From Loripinus fragilis (taxonomy: Eukaryota; Mollusca; Bivalvia; Lucinida; Lucinidae): DNA of 64,000 nt. A program made the translations under genes and the position numbers. The stretch is taken from assembly GCA_964019695.1 (NCBI GenBank), contig OZ026515.1, forward strand, positions 41,903,994-41,967,993, given 5' to 3'. This document shows, piece by piece, positions 56,901 to 63,276 of this stretch. The first letter of the stretch is position 1, and each line of letters opens with the position of its first letter. The notes beneath the pieces were generated by a model. It had not been told where the DNA came from. It saw only the letters and a program-made list of their open reading frames with translations, and did no database searches.

Positions 56901-58135
56901 GGCAGTAGCATTGATTATGTAAACACCTTACTGTTCAATGTATAATGTCACATTGGCCACTTTCAGCCCAATCAATAAAAAAGACTAATGCAGTGGAAAT
57001 CAAGATGCTACGCAGCAATATCTTAAAGAATGAGCTGACAACATGTTTAACTACTTTCAGACCAATGGAATTTTCCATTAAGCTACATATGATAAAGCCA
57101 GGATGGTCCATTGTTTTAGATTGATGGGTCAAAGGTTATATTATCCAAAAAAATGTAATTCATTCTCTGAAGATCTATTTTGCCTTAGCAAACAATGCAG
57201 ACCCTGATGAAATGCCGCATAATGCGGCATTTCATCTTGGTCTTCACTGTTTGCCAAAGTACAAACGCCATAATATACATATCATGGTAGTTCTCAAAGC
57301 AAGTGAATATGACCAGGAAATGCCACAATCCCAGGCCACAGACCAACCCACGGCACCGCGAGGTAGAGACACACAGCACTAACAGTCACATGACAGCAAG
57401 GACACAAATAGAGTAAAACAACCAGCTTTCTCTTCTTCAGCAAGGTTGTTGTTACGCTCGTAGGAAATGTGCACAATATGAAGCCTATAATGATATACAC
57501 GGGTTTCATGTTTTGTGAATGTCCTTGTGCCTACCCTTTAATTCTTTCCTGCTACCAGCAACTTTGGTTGGCTGCTGTTTAACCTTGTCAAACAGTTTGG
57601 ACCGAGATCAGGACCGACAGATCGTCGGTCCTGATTTGGATCCAAGCTCTTTGGCACCCTGGTAGTGTTCCTGAATTTTGTTAGAACGTTAATTTTGAAA
57701 GGAGTCAGCAGCTAGACCAGTGGCGGAGCCAAAGGAGGTTCAGGGGGTTCGCTCGAAGCCCCCTGCCCCCCCCCCCCCCCCCCGTATTTAAATATCCTAT
57801 GAAAATTAAATAATTTGGTCTCAGTGAGACCAAAGTATTTCATTTTCATGGGATATTTAAGAAAAATGAAAAAAATCAGCAAATCAAACCCCCTACAACT
57901 TTATACGTTTGAACTCTAGTTCCAGAAATCCTGGACCCGCCCCTGTAGACGACAACAAAAACATAAAAATTTACCCAGCATGCAAAGAGTCGAATAGATA
58001 TATAATGATGCTCATTTATTCTGATTTCAGGTGTACACACTGCCAGAGTATATAGAAAAACGTCATGGTGGAAAACGACTGAGAACGTATCTTAGTTGTT
58101 TGGCCCTGGTGCTATATATTATCACAAAATTAGCG
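38867..58135 (+). CDS. Sodium/solute symporter, SLC5 family (SGLT/SMIT-like), 5' part, five exons
   Basis: This is a sodium-coupled carrier of the plasma membrane, and the SLC5 family imports sugars or polyols such as glucose or myo-inositol. The spliced exons give 142 codons: TM0 at residues 10-28, the YFLAG motif near 41-45, TM1 at 51-70 with [14 protein letters not shown], a Gly/Ala-rich TM2 at 71-87 ending FEW, TM3 at 88-104 with GWLFIPVY, then the VYTLPEY motif (108-114) and the start of the next helix. N61, H66 and E85 line up with N78, H83 and E102 of the human SGLT1 sugar site, all at the same offset of 17. The GSEHF motif matches SMIT proteins (SLC5A3/SLC5A11) better than SGLT1/2, which have GSGHF, so a polyol carrier is inferred. 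Family length is about 600-720 residues, so roughly four fifths is missing off the right edge. Introns are about 4.2, 6.6, 2.0 and 6.1 kb, all phase 0. Family assignment is firm; subgroup and substrate are not. Confidence 0.92.
39070..39390. mobile_element. hAT-like MITE (GCGCGGATCC ends) in intron 1
   Basis: GCGCGGATCCAGAAGGGG and inverse CCCTGGATCCGCGCATGC bound it. It contains the palindrome 39219-39290 (AAACGCCATTTA core). Confidence 0.8.
39530..39595. mobile_element. Hairpin, GATGAAATG family, intron 1
   Basis: GCAAACAGTGCAGGCC / CACTGTTTGC around GATGAAATGTCGCATTTCATC. Confidence 0.85.
39643..40126. mobile_element. TIR element, ~484 bp, CACTTCGAATCGAACT ends, intron 1
   Basis: The left arm has AATGAACCGACAAA then GCACTTCGAATCGAACTATAG. 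The inverted right arm has CTATAGTAGGGACTTTAGTTCGATTCGAAGTG then CCTTTGTCGTTTCATTG. No coding. Confidence 0.75.
40127..42430. other. Intron 1 sequence without recognisable feature
   Basis: AT-rich. Several short frames without motifs. No clear repeat seen. Confidence 0.5.
42437..42653. mobile_element. Foldback MITE, ~217 bp, ACACCGGATAG ends
   Basis: Long inverted arms: ACACCGGATAGGCGGCAATC...ATCGACGAACG against CGTTCGTCGAT...GATTGCCGACTATCCGGTGT, with CTAGAAACAG near the centre. Confidence 0.9.
42838..43024. mobile_element. Palindromic MITE, GTGACGTAAT family, intron 1
   Basis: The palindromic core 42915-42959 (GAATCGATAGATCACTTGTG and inverse) lies within ends carrying GACAGTGACGTAATA / TGTCAC. 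Partner at 56679-56904. It ends about 95 bp before exon 2. Confidence 0.85.
43119..43190 (+). CDS. SLC5-like gene, coding exon 2 (residues 29-52)
   Basis: The acceptor is CTGTTTTAG at 43110-43118 and the donor GCG|GTATGT at 43190/43191. It encodes 24 residues: the hydrophilic loop [11 protein letters not shown], then [13 protein letters not shown]. The latter corresponds to the family motif G-[GY]-[FY]-FLAGRSM-x-W at the TM0-TM1 junction. It is phase 0 on both sides and joins exon 1 and exon 3 without a gap compared with SGLT1/SMIT1. Confidence 0.88.
43386..43445. repeat. Hairpin GCCAACAATTGTTGG, intron 2
   Basis: Relative of the perfect palindrome at 12811-12850, flanked by GCTCATAAAT / ATTTATAAGC. 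Confidence 0.8.
43600..43830 (+). repeat. Dispersed repeat, partner (inverted) of 47880-48170
   Basis: CAACTGACCGTAATGTGCAC, GACCCGTGGTGAA and GTCAGAAGGAATGTGT match the inverted copy. Both also share CCGTTTTGCATACCAGTG. The tail TACCATGTGGTTC then ATTTTCA-TAACTGAC resembles 50870-50930 and 51150-51205. Confidence 0.8.
43831..44367. other. Intron 2 sequence without recognisable feature
   Basis: AT-rich, no repeat partner noticed. Confidence 0.45.
44368..44446 (+). mobile_element. tRNA-derived SINE head, family T3
   Basis: Acceptor-like pairing AGAAGCC / GGCTTCT, box-A-like GTAGTGGATAAGTG and box-B-like GGTTCGATTCCCGG. The T stem pairs poorly and the anticodon loop is ambiguous, so a pseudo-tRNA is likelier than a gene. 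Similar to the minus-strand copy at 56490-56670, which shares CGTGTAGTGGATAA. Confidence 0.6.
44450..45224. other. Intron 2 sequence without recognisable feature
   Basis: AT-rich. May include the SINE body after 44446. Nothing else seen. Confidence 0.4.
45225..45450 (-). repeat. CACAATC/CT-rich repeat family, inverted copy
   Basis: Read on the minus strand: ATATGACCAGGGAAATTTCAC, AGACTGCAGACTGACCCATG, GAGGAAGGGACACAG and TCTTTCTCAGCAAGATGATTG match 57298-57475. The hydrophobic 94-aa plus-strand frame here is this repeat read backwards. Confidence 0.75.
45451..47879. other. Intron 2, 2.4 kb AT-rich, no feature seen
   Basis: Four short frames (46384-46941) lack motifs. No repeat partner in the window was recognised. 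Confidence 0.5.
47880..48170 (-). repeat. Dispersed repeat, inverted partner of 43600-43830
   Basis: CACTGGTATGCAAAACGG at one side and CACCACGGGTCGTGCACATTA at the other. The shared [12 protein letters not shown] peptide in both copies follows from DNA identity. Confidence 0.8.
48480..49000. repeat. Repeat fragments in intron 2
   Basis: 48520-48640 carries CCCACAACATATGTTTTGGTT of the AAAGAACCG hairpin family. 48770-48990 is a diverged relative of the 1330-1990 repeat (GGTAACCCAATGACCATTTG, GTGGCGGTCATGTG). Confidence 0.6.
49080..49245. repeat. Minisatellite, ~25-bp unit
   Basis: Five or six units of GGTAACAATCCACCTACAAA-AGTTT with small variations. Confidence 0.92.
49350..49440. mobile_element. 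Hairpin element, GAACC-TCTCA/TGAGACGGTTC
   Basis: CTCAAAAGAACCATCTCA / TGAGACGGTTCTTTTGGG near-perfect hairpin flanked by inverted CAAAACATAT-GTGTGGGTA. Relatives at 33403, 54530, 62040 and 63100. Confidence 0.85.
49515..49743 (+). mobile_element. F1 MITE adjacent to exon 3
   Basis: Starts TTGAGCCGTGGCATGGGATT and ends CACATGTCACGGCTCAA. Its right end is 35 nt before exon 3, so the exon's branch point probably lies in or beside it. Confidence 0.92.
49779..49883 (+). CDS. SLC5-like gene, coding exon 3 (residues 53-87), substrate-site motif
   Basis: The acceptor is TTTTGTAG|GTC (exon starts at 49779) and the donor is TTT|GTAAGT at 49884. The 35 residues include [19 protein letters not shown] and end LVLFEWF. 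This is the most diagnostic stretch of the SLC5 family: the discontinuous TM1 and TM2. N61 and H66 are retained and E85 closes the sugar-site triad. The E before H (GSEHF) is a SMIT-type feature. A MITE ends only 35 nt upstream (49515-49743). Confidence 0.95.
50850..51240. repeat. Duplicated TACCATG-GGTTCAA repeat, intron 3
   Basis: ATATACCATGCAGTTCAAAAG then TATTTTCACTAACTGACCAC (about 50880-50930) recurs as ATATACCATGTGGTTCAAGTG then the same block (about 51147-51205). Between them is GGTACTTGATTGTATCGATC, which matches the sequence flanking copy B (59837-62539). Confidence 0.8.
51290..51545. repeat. Tandem duplication (~120 bp) of a GATCCAGGTCAGG hairpin element
   Basis: Two units start GGACCATAGCCATA (51290) and GGAACATAGCCATA (51409), each with CGGCCCAGGTGAGCTAAAG and CACTATCAGAGTGCC. 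The second ends with the inverse arm GGTCCTGATCTGGATTG-AACTG. Confidence 0.85.
51573..51818 (+). mobile_element. F2 MITE adjacent to exon 4
   Basis: TTAA-flanked. Ends TTAACCCTTAAAGCGCCAA / TTGGCGCACTAGGGGTTAA. Inner palindrome CCCAGATTAGACTGCTCCTA and inverse. Ends 24 nt before exon 4. Confidence 0.92.
51843..51902 (+). CDS. SLC5-like gene, coding exon 4 (residues 88-107)
   Basis: The acceptor is TTTTTATTTCAG at 51831-51842 and the donor GGG|GTAAGT at 51903. It encodes 20 residues, one membrane helix ([20 protein letters not shown]), equivalent to LGWLFVPIYI-x-AG in vertebrate SGLT. It is only 60 nt long but colinear and in phase 0 with its neighbours. A MITE (51573-51818) ends 24 nt before the exon. 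Confidence 0.9.
51985..52417. other. Intron 4, G-rich stretch and unassigned sequence
   Basis: A run of about 14 G lies at 51994-52007, then G/T-rich sequence with TTTTTGGGGG motifs to about 52320. No gene. Confidence 0.6.
52418..52615. mobile_element. MITE, CAGTAAAACCTGT ends, copy 2
   Basis: TACAGTAAAACCTGTGTAAAA / inverse TTTTACACAGGTTTTACTGTA with TA flanks. Same interior as 38387-38563. Confidence 0.92.
52915..53272. mobile_element. Possible TIR element, CCTCGGATGTA ends
   Basis: CCCAATTCGAGAAGCAAGCCTCGGATGTATAT at the left and the inverse of ATGTACATCCGAGGTCTGATTCC...AATTGG at the right. Interior unrelated. Weak. Confidence 0.4.
53577..53752. mobile_element. Foldback, 176 bp near-perfect palindrome
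   Basis: Arms TAGACTGGTTCCAGTCCTTA / TAAGGACTGGAGCCAGTCTA, with long inner identity (ATATCATATACTTGTAGCT) closing on CTCTGTCTTAAAACAGAG. It directly abuts the next MITE. Confidence 0.93.
53751..53929. mobile_element. MITE, CAGTAAAGCCTGTCTTAA, copy 3 with damaged right end
   Basis: Same interior as the copies at 38387 and 52418 (ATTGGTTTTCAAGACCGGTTAT). The right terminal repeat is decayed near GAATCCTGTA, followed by a C run. Confidence 0.8.
54594..55010. mobile_element. 417-bp foldback with 5-bp target duplication, nested in copy A
   Basis: Near-perfect inverted repeat from CACACTGGTAAATGTATACG to its inverse, with centre near 54800. Flanked by CTGTA (54589-54593 and 55011-55015). Copy B carries the unbroken site (TATACAGTATGCAG, minus strand, near 61190). 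Confidence 0.95.
55325..55660 (-). mobile_element. TTAA-target MITE (F3), nested in copy A
   Basis: TTAA at 55325-55328 and 55657-55660. Its inverted sequence matches 63284-63656 along its length (TCTGTAACTATGAAC, TTGTAATTATTT-CGTCCCT, AATAATTCTAGACAG, ACTGTGTTCTT-AAAA-AGAAAC). The empty site survives in copy B (TTTAGTGCACCTAG, near 59957). Confidence 0.93.
55769..56489. other. Intron 4 sequence without recognisable feature
   Basis: AT-rich. Nothing recognised. Confidence 0.45.
56490..56670 (-). mobile_element. tRNA-derived SINE head, family T3, inverted
   Basis: On the minus strand: GGAGTCACCGTCGTGTAGTGGATAA (box A side) and GGTTTGATTCCCCACTTC (box B side), followed by a body with TGATGAAAATTTAAGCC. 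Confidence 0.6.
56679..56904. mobile_element. Palindromic MITE, ACTGCCCTGCCGGCCAAGA ends
   Basis: Ends ACTGCCCTGCCGGCCAAGA / TCTTGGCTGGCAGGGCAGT. Core CGATAGATCACTTGTGTATTA and inverse. Partner of 42838-43024. Confidence 0.92.
57185..57256. mobile_element. Hairpin, GATGAAATGCCGCAT family
   Basis: GCAAACAATGCAGACCCTG / inverse, closing on CCGCATAATGCGG. Confidence 0.88.
57298..57475 (+). repeat. CACAATC/CT-rich repeat family copy
   Basis: GAATATGACCAGGAAATGCC, GGCACCGCGAGGTAGAG and CAGCTTTCTCTTCTTCAGC. The 64- and 71-aa minus frames are by-products. Confidence 0.8.
57590..57680. mobile_element. Hairpin, GATCAGGACCGAC family
   Basis: CAGTTTGGACCGAGATCAGG and inverse, closing on CCGACAGATCGTCGG. 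Confidence 0.9.
57718..57948 (+). mobile_element. hAT-like MITE, CCAGTGGCGGA ends
   Basis: Left CCAGTGGCGGAGCC and right GGACCCGCCCCTG, with a C run at 57766-57783 and the ATATCC...GGATAT palindrome around GGTCTCAGTGAGACC. About 80 bp upstream of exon 5. Confidence 0.85.
58031..58135 (+). CDS. SLC5-like gene, coding exon 5 (residues 108-142)
   Basis: The acceptor is CTGATTTCAG at 58021-58030 and the donor GCG|GTAAGT at 58136. It encodes [17 protein letters not shown], the family's GV-x-T-[ML]-PEY-x-x-KR-[FH]-GG loop, followed by the helix [16 protein letters not shown]. No further exon is visible up to 64000, so intron 5 exceeds 5.86 kb and the remaining gene (expected to continue with a DI-[FY]-[AS]-GA motif) lies to the right. 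Confidence 0.93.
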
Positions 58136-58195
58136 GTAAGTAGGAGGGAATTCAGTGTTACAAAGCTTTTGCCATAGCGTATACGAATAAAAGCA

Positions 58196-58320
58196 TGTGA
58201 GTATGATCAGGATATACCACAATCACACACTGCAGATCAACCCATGTCACCGCGAGGAAGAGCAACATAGTAACAACAACCATATGATACCAGGAAGACA
58301 AAAAAAAGTGAAGCAACCAG

Positions 58321-58380
<60 letters not shown>

Positions 58381-58450
58381 CTCTCTCTCTCTCTCTCTGC
58401 CTTCCCCATCAAAATCACTACAAAACTAGGAAGGACATAAAGCAATGCAC
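58196..58450 (+). repeat. CACAATC/CT-rich repeat with (CT)n microsatellite
   Basis: GAGTATGATCAGGATATACC, CACCGCGAGGAAGAGC, then (CT)n from 58321 to 58399 with one GACT interruption, ending CCTTCCCCATCAA. The 113- and 101-aa frames over it are artefacts. Confidence 0.92.
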
Positions 58451-58554
58451 AGCAAAACCTGGAACAAACCCAGAACCCCACAATGAGAGCAACACTCAAT
58501 AACGAATCAACAACAACAATTAAGTCATCTGTTGCATATTTTTGCTAACATTAT

Positions 58555-58705
58555 TTGACATATGAAAGTATGGGGGGCAGTGTGAGCCCAGATAAGGCTG
58601 CTCCTACAGGGTACACATTGTTTGTAAAAAAACAACTGAAACATTTCAGCAGACGACAAAAGCAGACGACTTTTGATGAGATTAGCGCTCTAAGGGTTAA
58701 TCTAT
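58555..58705. mobile_element. F2 MITE, partial
   Basis: Keeps the right half: ACATTTCAGCAGACGACAAAAG, GACTTTTGATGAGATTAGCGC, TAAGGGTTAA. Confidence 0.8.
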
Positions 58706-58899
58706 TAATGAGATAATTAAAAGTTATTTGTTTACTGCATCTAGCACAGCTGGTGGTAAATGACTAAAATGTTTACAACAAAGTTGATAATTACCACTTA
58801 CAGCTGTCAACATTTTGTAATCATATTGGCCAGCACTTATCGCCTATGCGCAAAAGTGTCATCTGCTGATAAACTTTACAAATCTGTTTGGAATAAGAC

Positions 58900-58970
58900 C
58901 AGGCTCGACAAAAGGTCGGCCCTGATCTGGATCGAAACTGTTGGTCCCACTGATGGTATTACAGAAAGAG
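58900..58970. mobile_element. GATCAGGACCGAC hairpin family fragment
   Basis: GTCGGCCCTGATCTGGATCG then AACTGTTGG. Right arm only. Confidence 0.65.
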
Positions 58971-59036
58971 TTTCAGCAGACGATTAAAAAAAAGCATGCA
59001 TAATCTCCCACTAGGCAAATAGTTAAACGCCCATGC

Positions 59037-59293
59037 TTAACCCTTAATGCGCCAATCGCAACAAAAGTCGTCTGCTTTTCTCGTCTGTTGAAATGTTTAA
59101 GAATCCTCTTTGGCAAACAGTGTGGACCCAGATCAGACTGCTCCTATAGGAGCAGTAGTCTGTTCTGGGTCCACGCTTTTTGCTTTTGCTTCTAAACTTA
59201 ATTGGTCAGTAATGTTAGGCAGTTATTCGCAGCAGACGACTTCAGCAGACGACATTTTTAGATGCTTTTTTTTCTTGGCGCTTTAAGGGTTAA
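59037..59293. mobile_element. F2 MITE, full length
   Basis: TTAACCCTTAATGCGCCAA to TTGGCGCTTTAAGGGTTAA. Inner palindrome CCCAGATCAGACTGCTCCTA with inverse arm. Confidence 0.93.
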
Positions 59294-59469
59294 GTATACC
59301 ACAGGGCCAGAGATCTTATTTTGGTCTGAGCCTTCATTTACTGCCATACTTTGCTAATATGCACAGTGTCTGCTCTGGCGAGACTGCGCAGATGCGCAGC
59401 CGCGTCTGAGACTTAGCTTCTCGAAAATGTGTTTAGTACTGTCATGTACTGCCTCAGATAATTGCCTTG

Positions 59470-59516
59470 ATATAGAATAGAACGATATAGAACAGAACAG
59501 AATAGAATAGAAAACA
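59470..59516. repeat. Short tandem repeat (ATAGAACAGA variants)
   Basis: AGAAT/AGAAC pentamer-like repeats. Confidence 0.8.
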
Positions 59517-59965
59517 AATTGTATTAGTCTATACAGTTACCATGTGTACTAAATTCTAACAAAAATAGTATTGGTCACATGCATGGAAAAATGTTTACTA
59601 ATTTAATGCAGATTCTGCTCTGAATCTCACTGACCGTTCCAAGGCGGAGCTTCTTTTGTGGCTCATTTATGTTATTTCTGTCTTGTTTATATCCTTTCGT
59701 GCACGTCTGTTTGTTGATGCCTTGTGGTCACCTGCTGGTAAATGGCTGACCTCTTGGCTCTCGTTTGTGATGTCTAATTGTGACTTTGTCACTTTCCCAT
59801 TGGTATCCTTGGTCAGGTGTGGTGCTTGATTGTATAAAGGACCTCGGACAGTTTCCTATTCAATCTGCCCAAATTTTGACAGCATGGGGCTAGGATAATG
59901 CATAATTGACAACTATAGCTTTGGGCTTAAATCAAACCTTTACATTTAGTGCACCTAGAGAAATA

Positions 59966-60890
59966 ATAAAAAAGGCAAGGTCTGCTACCAGTTAACTGGC
60001 AGCAGCGATTTTACGTTAAAATCGCTGCTTCCAGTTAAATTTTTATTTTTATTTTGACAAGAAGGTTTGAGTCGGTGACGCATGGTGCAAACCAGTGTTT
60101 ATACATGCAATAATGTAAACCTGGATCCAGAAATGTGTCTCAGGAGGGGAGAGGGTGTGTCTTGTTGGAGACCAGGGTGGTTCAGACAAAGTTGCACAAT
60201 TTAAAATGGAGGGTCTGAGGTCCGGATCCGCAGTTCCCCCATTGGATCCGCGCATGTAATTATTCACAGAGGGTTTGGAAACAAAATGGGATTTTAAGTT
60301 TTATTAATTTTATTTTGCTTTTGAAGAACATATATATATCGTACAAACATTGTATAGAAAGAAACAATAAAATTAACGACTAATGTTAGCAAATACATAA
60401 GGCCCTTTTGTGACATAATTTAAACATATTTGACTACGATCGTCCTGTGCATCCTGCATTACGTGAACGTCTCCGTACTCATAAGTCCAATAAAAAGGCC
60501 ATGGGATTCAAACAGCAAAACTATTATTTTCCGTAATACTAAGATGTGCGCTTTTAAAATTAATAAAAACTAGCAACAACATATTTGTTTGCTTGTTTGT
60601 TATATAGTCACTCTTTTACGTTTTGGAAGCTCAACATAGCCCATACTCACACTTTAACATGAAACAAATTCGGAAACACGTTAAACAACTCATTAAGTAA
60701 GGCATTCACTAACATTTTGCTACTTCAGTCGATGCAAAATAACTTTCTATACACTACAATAAAAATACTGAAGCGAACTGGCAGCAGCGATTTCACGTTA
60801 AAATCGCTGCTACCAGTCAACTGGCAGCAGCCATTTTAACGTAAAATCGCTGCTACCAGTTAACTGGCAGCAGCCACTCCGTAAAAAAAA
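59966..60890. mobile_element. ~0.9-kb insert bounded by CTGGCAGCAGCGATTTTA palindromes
   Basis: The left boundary (59977-60037) and right boundary (60777-60877) are clusters of CTGGCAGCAG / CTGCTACCAG and CGATTTTA-CGTTAAAATCG palindromes. Copy A lacks the whole segment. Inside, 60117-60257 (CTGGATCCAG ... TTGGATCCGCGCATG) is a hAT-like MITE, a further nesting level. Confidence 0.75.
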
Positions 60891-61214
60891 TGAAAATATT
60901 GCATAATGATGCCAGGACTCTAGGGTTTAGGGGATGGGGTGTTTTGTGTGACCAAATTTTACTTCACAGAAAGTCAAAGTTACGTTGAGAATTCACCTAA
61001 ATGCATGTAAATATTATTCTTGCGGCATGAAACTTGAGACGAAAATGATATGTTTGCCTAAAATTCGGGTTGAGAAGATTTCATTGTTTCATCTAAAGAA
61101 GTGTGCTGTCAATTACTTTTGACTATTACCTGTAATGTTTCAGGGTCAACCAGTTTGACTTGGGCACTGAGGTGTATCATATCTGCATACTGTATATATC
61201 ATAGTCTAGATAAA

Positions 61215-62040
61215 CACCTTTTTGAGCGTAAAATTGTTAATATTTTCTATAATACCCCTATTCCACACAGGCCACGAATCGCCCGAATCGCCACGAATTT
61301 ATTTTATTTCTTATTCGGGGGGGGGGGGGGGGGATTCGTGAGGTTTCATTATTTTTTTCTCCAATCGTGATGAGCTACGAGTCATTCCCGATTCAGATAC
61401 GATGTCGTTACGAATATGAGGGGGAATCGGCTCAATTCGGCTGGAATCGCGCAAGAATTCATTACTATTAGCAAAATAACATTAGAAAATGCTGCACGAA
61501 AGTTAAGGAATCAATTACGAATCAGTTAAGAATATGCCGAATGCAGCACGAATTGGGCACGAATTAACAGAAATCCGCGACGATTTGCTACGATTCGCGA
61601 GATTTTCTCTCACGATAGTTATAAAAAAAGCCCATACATGCTTCGGGGCATCGGTTCCAAAATTAATGTTCCTCGTAAAGCAGCAGTAGAATTGATCCTG
61701 CAACTTGAGTGTTGAAAACGGCTTCTTATATAGCTAGAAGAAAGCAGCTACGTTAAAGTCGAGAGGCCCTGACCCAGACTCTTTGACTTGGAAAAATATG
61801 GCAGTTCGCCATTGGCAAAATCACCAACCAGGAGCTACTGACTGATCCTGATTGTGCTCCAGAATCTGCCAAATCTGTTTCAACTCCTAGGACTGCTCAC
61901 ATGCACGTGACGGGGTAATTAATCTTAGGGAAAATCCTTCCACTATCTCTACTTGTTTTTTATTGCTTGGCTTAATCTCCCGATTCCCCACGAATGAGCT
62001 AAGAGTAGCTACGAATGCCCAAAAACGCCTCCGAATCGAG
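61215..62040. mobile_element. ~0.8-kb insert rich in CACGAATC/GATTCGTG motifs
   Basis: More than a dozen variants of CGAATC or ACGAAT occur, dense at both ends (61268-61330, 61370-61450, 61975-62040), with a G run at 61316-61333. Absent from copy A. The pattern resembles subterminal repeats of a DNA transposon. Exact ends uncertain. Confidence 0.65.
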
Positions 62041-62660
62041 ACGGTTCTTTTGAGTACCCACACCATATGTTTTGGTTGAGAAATGAGACAATTAATTACT
62101 TTATAAGCACTCATACATAAAGCCCTGATACATGCCATTGCGAATTGATATTTACCTACAGGTTTTTACAAAATAAGATTCTAACTGTTTTTTATACTTA
62201 AGTATTTTTGAGCATTTTGACAGCGCCCCCCACCCCTGTGACAAAATAATGTTGTGTTATATGATGTGTGAAATGTAAAACTACAACTGTATGCAGAAAG
62301 ATTAGTTTGGTCACGGGGGGTTAACAACTTCAGTAAAACTTTTTTGATTTTCTATATATTGAATAGCAGTTTTCAACCCATATTTTTCAATTGATACTTG
62401 TCCAATGAGAAAACGGCTTTTGTGGATAAGTCGAGGACTGGACCTACTATCTGTTTCATAGAAAACATACCATTTTCTTTGAAAATTTTCTCTGGTCATT
62501 TTTATGGGCAATCCTTCATTAAGACTGTCCGAGGTCCTTCCTGATCTTTGCCCTCTTTCTTACTTAGATAACTTGATTTTCTAAATTAATTAAGCCCAAC
62601 TTTTCATTCATGCATGTCTGTCTTAATCTAAATACATGTTTCAGAGTAATTTCCAAATTA

Positions 62661-62897
62661 TCCAGTGCATGAGATTTCCAACAATGTGGTATGTGCGACC
62701 AGCAAAGCCTCAGATCAGCCTGCGTATACGCGCAGTATGATCAGAGCCTTTGCTAGTCGCTGGAATATTGTTTTAGTGTTAAGCAACTGACTGAACATAA
62801 TTTTGAGTTTCTAAGCTTCAAAGGAGGCTGCAATGGCTAGTCAGAGTCTACACTTGTCAAAATGCCATATTGTTGGAAATCTCATGTCGCGGCTCAT
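62661..62897 (+). mobile_element. F1 MITE
   Basis: CCAGTGCATGAGATTTCC to AATCTCATGTCGCGGCTCA with internal GCTCAGATCAGCC...GATCAGAGC variant. Confidence 0.9.
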
Positions 62898-63079
62898 TAA
62901 TAATATTGACTTTCTTTCTCTGTCGATCGTTTTTGCGTTAGGAAACAGTGCAGACCCTGATAAAATGTCGCATATGTACCCATTTATTGGTATTCGGGAT
63001 ACAAGGGGTTAAAAGAATAAAGAATTACCAAGCGACCAAAAAAATAACAATTTTGCAGGCCTCCAGATAAGAGTGAATG

Positions 63080-63200
63080 ATTGAAAATCATTTTTCTTAT
63101 TTTTAGCCAAAGCATATGTTGTGAATACTCAAAAGAACCGCTTCATTGAGACGGGTCTTTTGAGCACACAAAACACATGCTTTATCTGATTGATAAGAAA
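63080..63200. mobile_element. AAAGAACCG hairpin element
   Basis: CTCAAAAGAACCGCTTCA / TGAGACGGGTCTTTTGAG, with flanks AAAGCATATGTTGTG and CAAAACACATGCTTT. Confidence 0.85.
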
Positions 63201-63276
63201 TTAATCACAATTTAAGCTAAAAAGATTCCTTTATCTATATAAATCTATGATTTTGTAAATTGCGTTTTATTGTATT

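Larger units (their letters stand above)
59837..62539 (-). mobile_element. AAGGACCTCGGACA-ended DNA transposon, copy B (inverted, with nested inserts)
   Basis: Same ends as copy A, opposite orientation. It is itself inserted in another repeat: left flank TGCTTGATTGTATA and right flank CTGATCTTTGCC are joined at about 51086-51112. It contains a GGCAGCAG-bounded insert (~59966-60890) and a CGAATC-rich insert (~61215-62040). Without them about 970 bp remain, as in copy A. Confidence 0.87.

Noticed and set aside
58158..58502. Arg/Glu-rich 113-aa and Ser/Leu-rich 101-aa frames on opposite strands
   Set aside because: Both are readings of the (CT)n microsatellite inside a dispersed repeat.
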